The position numbers and the translations under genes are program-made. From positions 186,001 to 250,000 of the forward strand of contig DASXUQ010000010.1 of assembly GCA_036504735.1 (NCBI GenBank): a stretch of DNA of 64,000 nt, given 5' to 3'. Shown piece by piece: positions 63,360 to 64,000 of the stretch (position 1 is the first letter of the stretch; every line of letters begins with the position of its first letter). The DNA is from a bacterium. Its GTDB lineage: Bacteria; Electryoneota; RPQS01. The notes below the pieces were generated by a model, which did not search any database, was not told the DNA's origin, and saw nothing but the letters and a program-made list of their open reading frames with translations.

Positions 63360-64000
63360 TCAGGCGACCGGCTGGTAATTCTTGAGCTTGGTGATGATAG
63401 GAATGTCCATAGGGTCCTGCGCCCGCAGGACGGCAAGGTAAACCGTGGCCGCATCCAGCAGCAGCAACATGCGCAAACCGGTTTCCAGACGCGACATTTC
63501 CCGCCCCCATAGTTCGGCGGGATCCAGTGTGAGGTGCGAAATGCGGTAGGAATCCAGCAGGCTCTTCATGCCCAGCCGGGGGTCGGTGAAGGTTTTCCCG
63601 AAGTACCATTCGCCGAGGAAGATCACCAGCGGCGGCGGGAGCACCTGGCCGAGGAATTCAAAGGCTTCAACTTCATTGTGCGCCATCTCCGGCAGGGGAG
63701 ATGCGTGTGACCAGACCTTGCTGTTTTCGGAGAGCTGCGCGCGGAAACGGAACGCCTGCGCGGGCATGCCCAGCCCGTCTACGGTGTAGATGACCGGAAC
63801 CTTGTCGATCAATTTGGCTGCCAGCGCCAGAGCGGGATTACTTTCCAGACTCAGTACCCGGTACTCTTCGGCAACACGGCTCAACGTCTCGCAGATGGCA
63901 CGGCATTTCGGTGCCACCTGAAACCCATAGAGCGCGTCGAAGATTGCGATCATGGCGCCCAAACCGAAGCCCACGGCCGCGCGCGGAGGGTAACCGCCGG
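63360..64000 (-). CDS. Bifunctional phosphoglucose/phosphomannose isomerase (5' end missing)
   Basis: The frame is open to the window edge, so the N-terminal part is missing. The visible 213 residues include GGYPPRAAVGFG, then IYTVDGLGMPAQAFRFRAQLSENSK and LPEMAHNEVEAFEF. This is the SIS-domain C-terminal half of archaeal/bacterial Pgi/Pmi enzymes, with the family-typical L-x-E-x-x-H-N-E catalytic segment. It interconverts glucose- and fructose-6-phosphate and mannose-6-phosphate. It could supply mannose for GDP-mannose and gmd. The gap to the next gene is 77 bases. Confidence 0.85.
   Translation of the reverse strand, partial: GGYPPRAAVGFGLGAMIAIFDALYGFQVAPKCRAICETLSRVAEEYRVLSLESNPALALAAKLIDKVPVIYTVDGLGMPAQAFRFRAQLSENSKVWSHASPLPEMAHNEVEAFEFLGQVLPPPLVIFLGEWYFGKTFTDPRLGMKSLLDSYRISHLTLDPAELWGREMSRLETGLRMLLLLDAATVYLAVLRAQDPMDIPIITKLKNYQPVA

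Overview
The window comes from a GC-rich, flagellated, two-membrane bacterium that makes lipid A. The signs are an LpxH-like hydrolase, two LptF/LptG-type permeases, and three secreted proteins ending in a type IX secretion (Por) sorting tail. That tail and the Cbp1-like and DUF5723-like proteins point to the Fibrobacteres-Chlorobi-Bacteroidetes (FCB) side of the tree. A true member of Bacteroidota is less likely, because there are flagellar genes and canonical sigma-28 promoters. I cannot name the lineage; an uncultured FCB candidate phylum is my best inference. No mobile element, rRNA or CRISPR array is visible.

Positions 1-22,700 (+) hold a late flagellar and flagellin-glycosylation island. 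It starts with the tail of a FlgL-like protein and gmd. Then follow six overlapping genes: two giant multi-domain glycosyltransferases (GT4-GT4-GT2-TPR and GT9-GT2-GT4), a Maf-like motility factor, a CgeB-type transferase carrying a similar N-terminal domain, and two GT9 transferases. After these come a hypothetical gene, a MerR regulator, a short flagellin, a FlgN-like protein, asnB, a second flagellin, fliD, fliS and flgM. A near-consensus and a perfect sigma-28 promoter precede the two flagellin units.

Positions 22,800-29,650 (+) hold seven signalling genes (REC-HATPase, PAS-kinase, REC, HPt, REC-REC-PAS-pseudo-DHp, REC, REC-PAS-kinase). None has a DNA-binding output domain, which suggests a dispersed phosphorelay acting by protein contact, perhaps on the motor. 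A PAP2 phosphatase, a small secreted protein and a beta-CASP nuclease follow. Positions 32,300-39,800 (-) encode three large secreted type IX proteins, one a subtilase. A putative leader RNA with an intrinsic terminator lies upstream of two of them. A hybrid kinase (-) and an AT-richer gap follow.

Positions 44,000-56,700 are mostly envelope and housekeeping genes: lpxH, a PBP1A-like protein, a coiled-coil membrane protein, two LptF/LptG-like permeases, two tRNA-Ser genes, small enzymes, an orphan ZnuA-like protein, a PEGA protein and gltX. The last part (-) reads in the order Pgi/Pmi-like isomerase (cut by the edge), sugar nucleotidyltransferase, metK, ahcY, a lipoprotein and an outer-membrane barrel. 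The predicted short 5' leader of metK can fold almost entirely into an H-type pseudoknot that ends just before the ribosome binding site. This is the best candidate here for an undescribed regulatory element.

Promoters of the form TTG-N20-TATATTTG recur three times. In two cases the start codon sits where transcription should begin, so those mRNAs may be leaderless.
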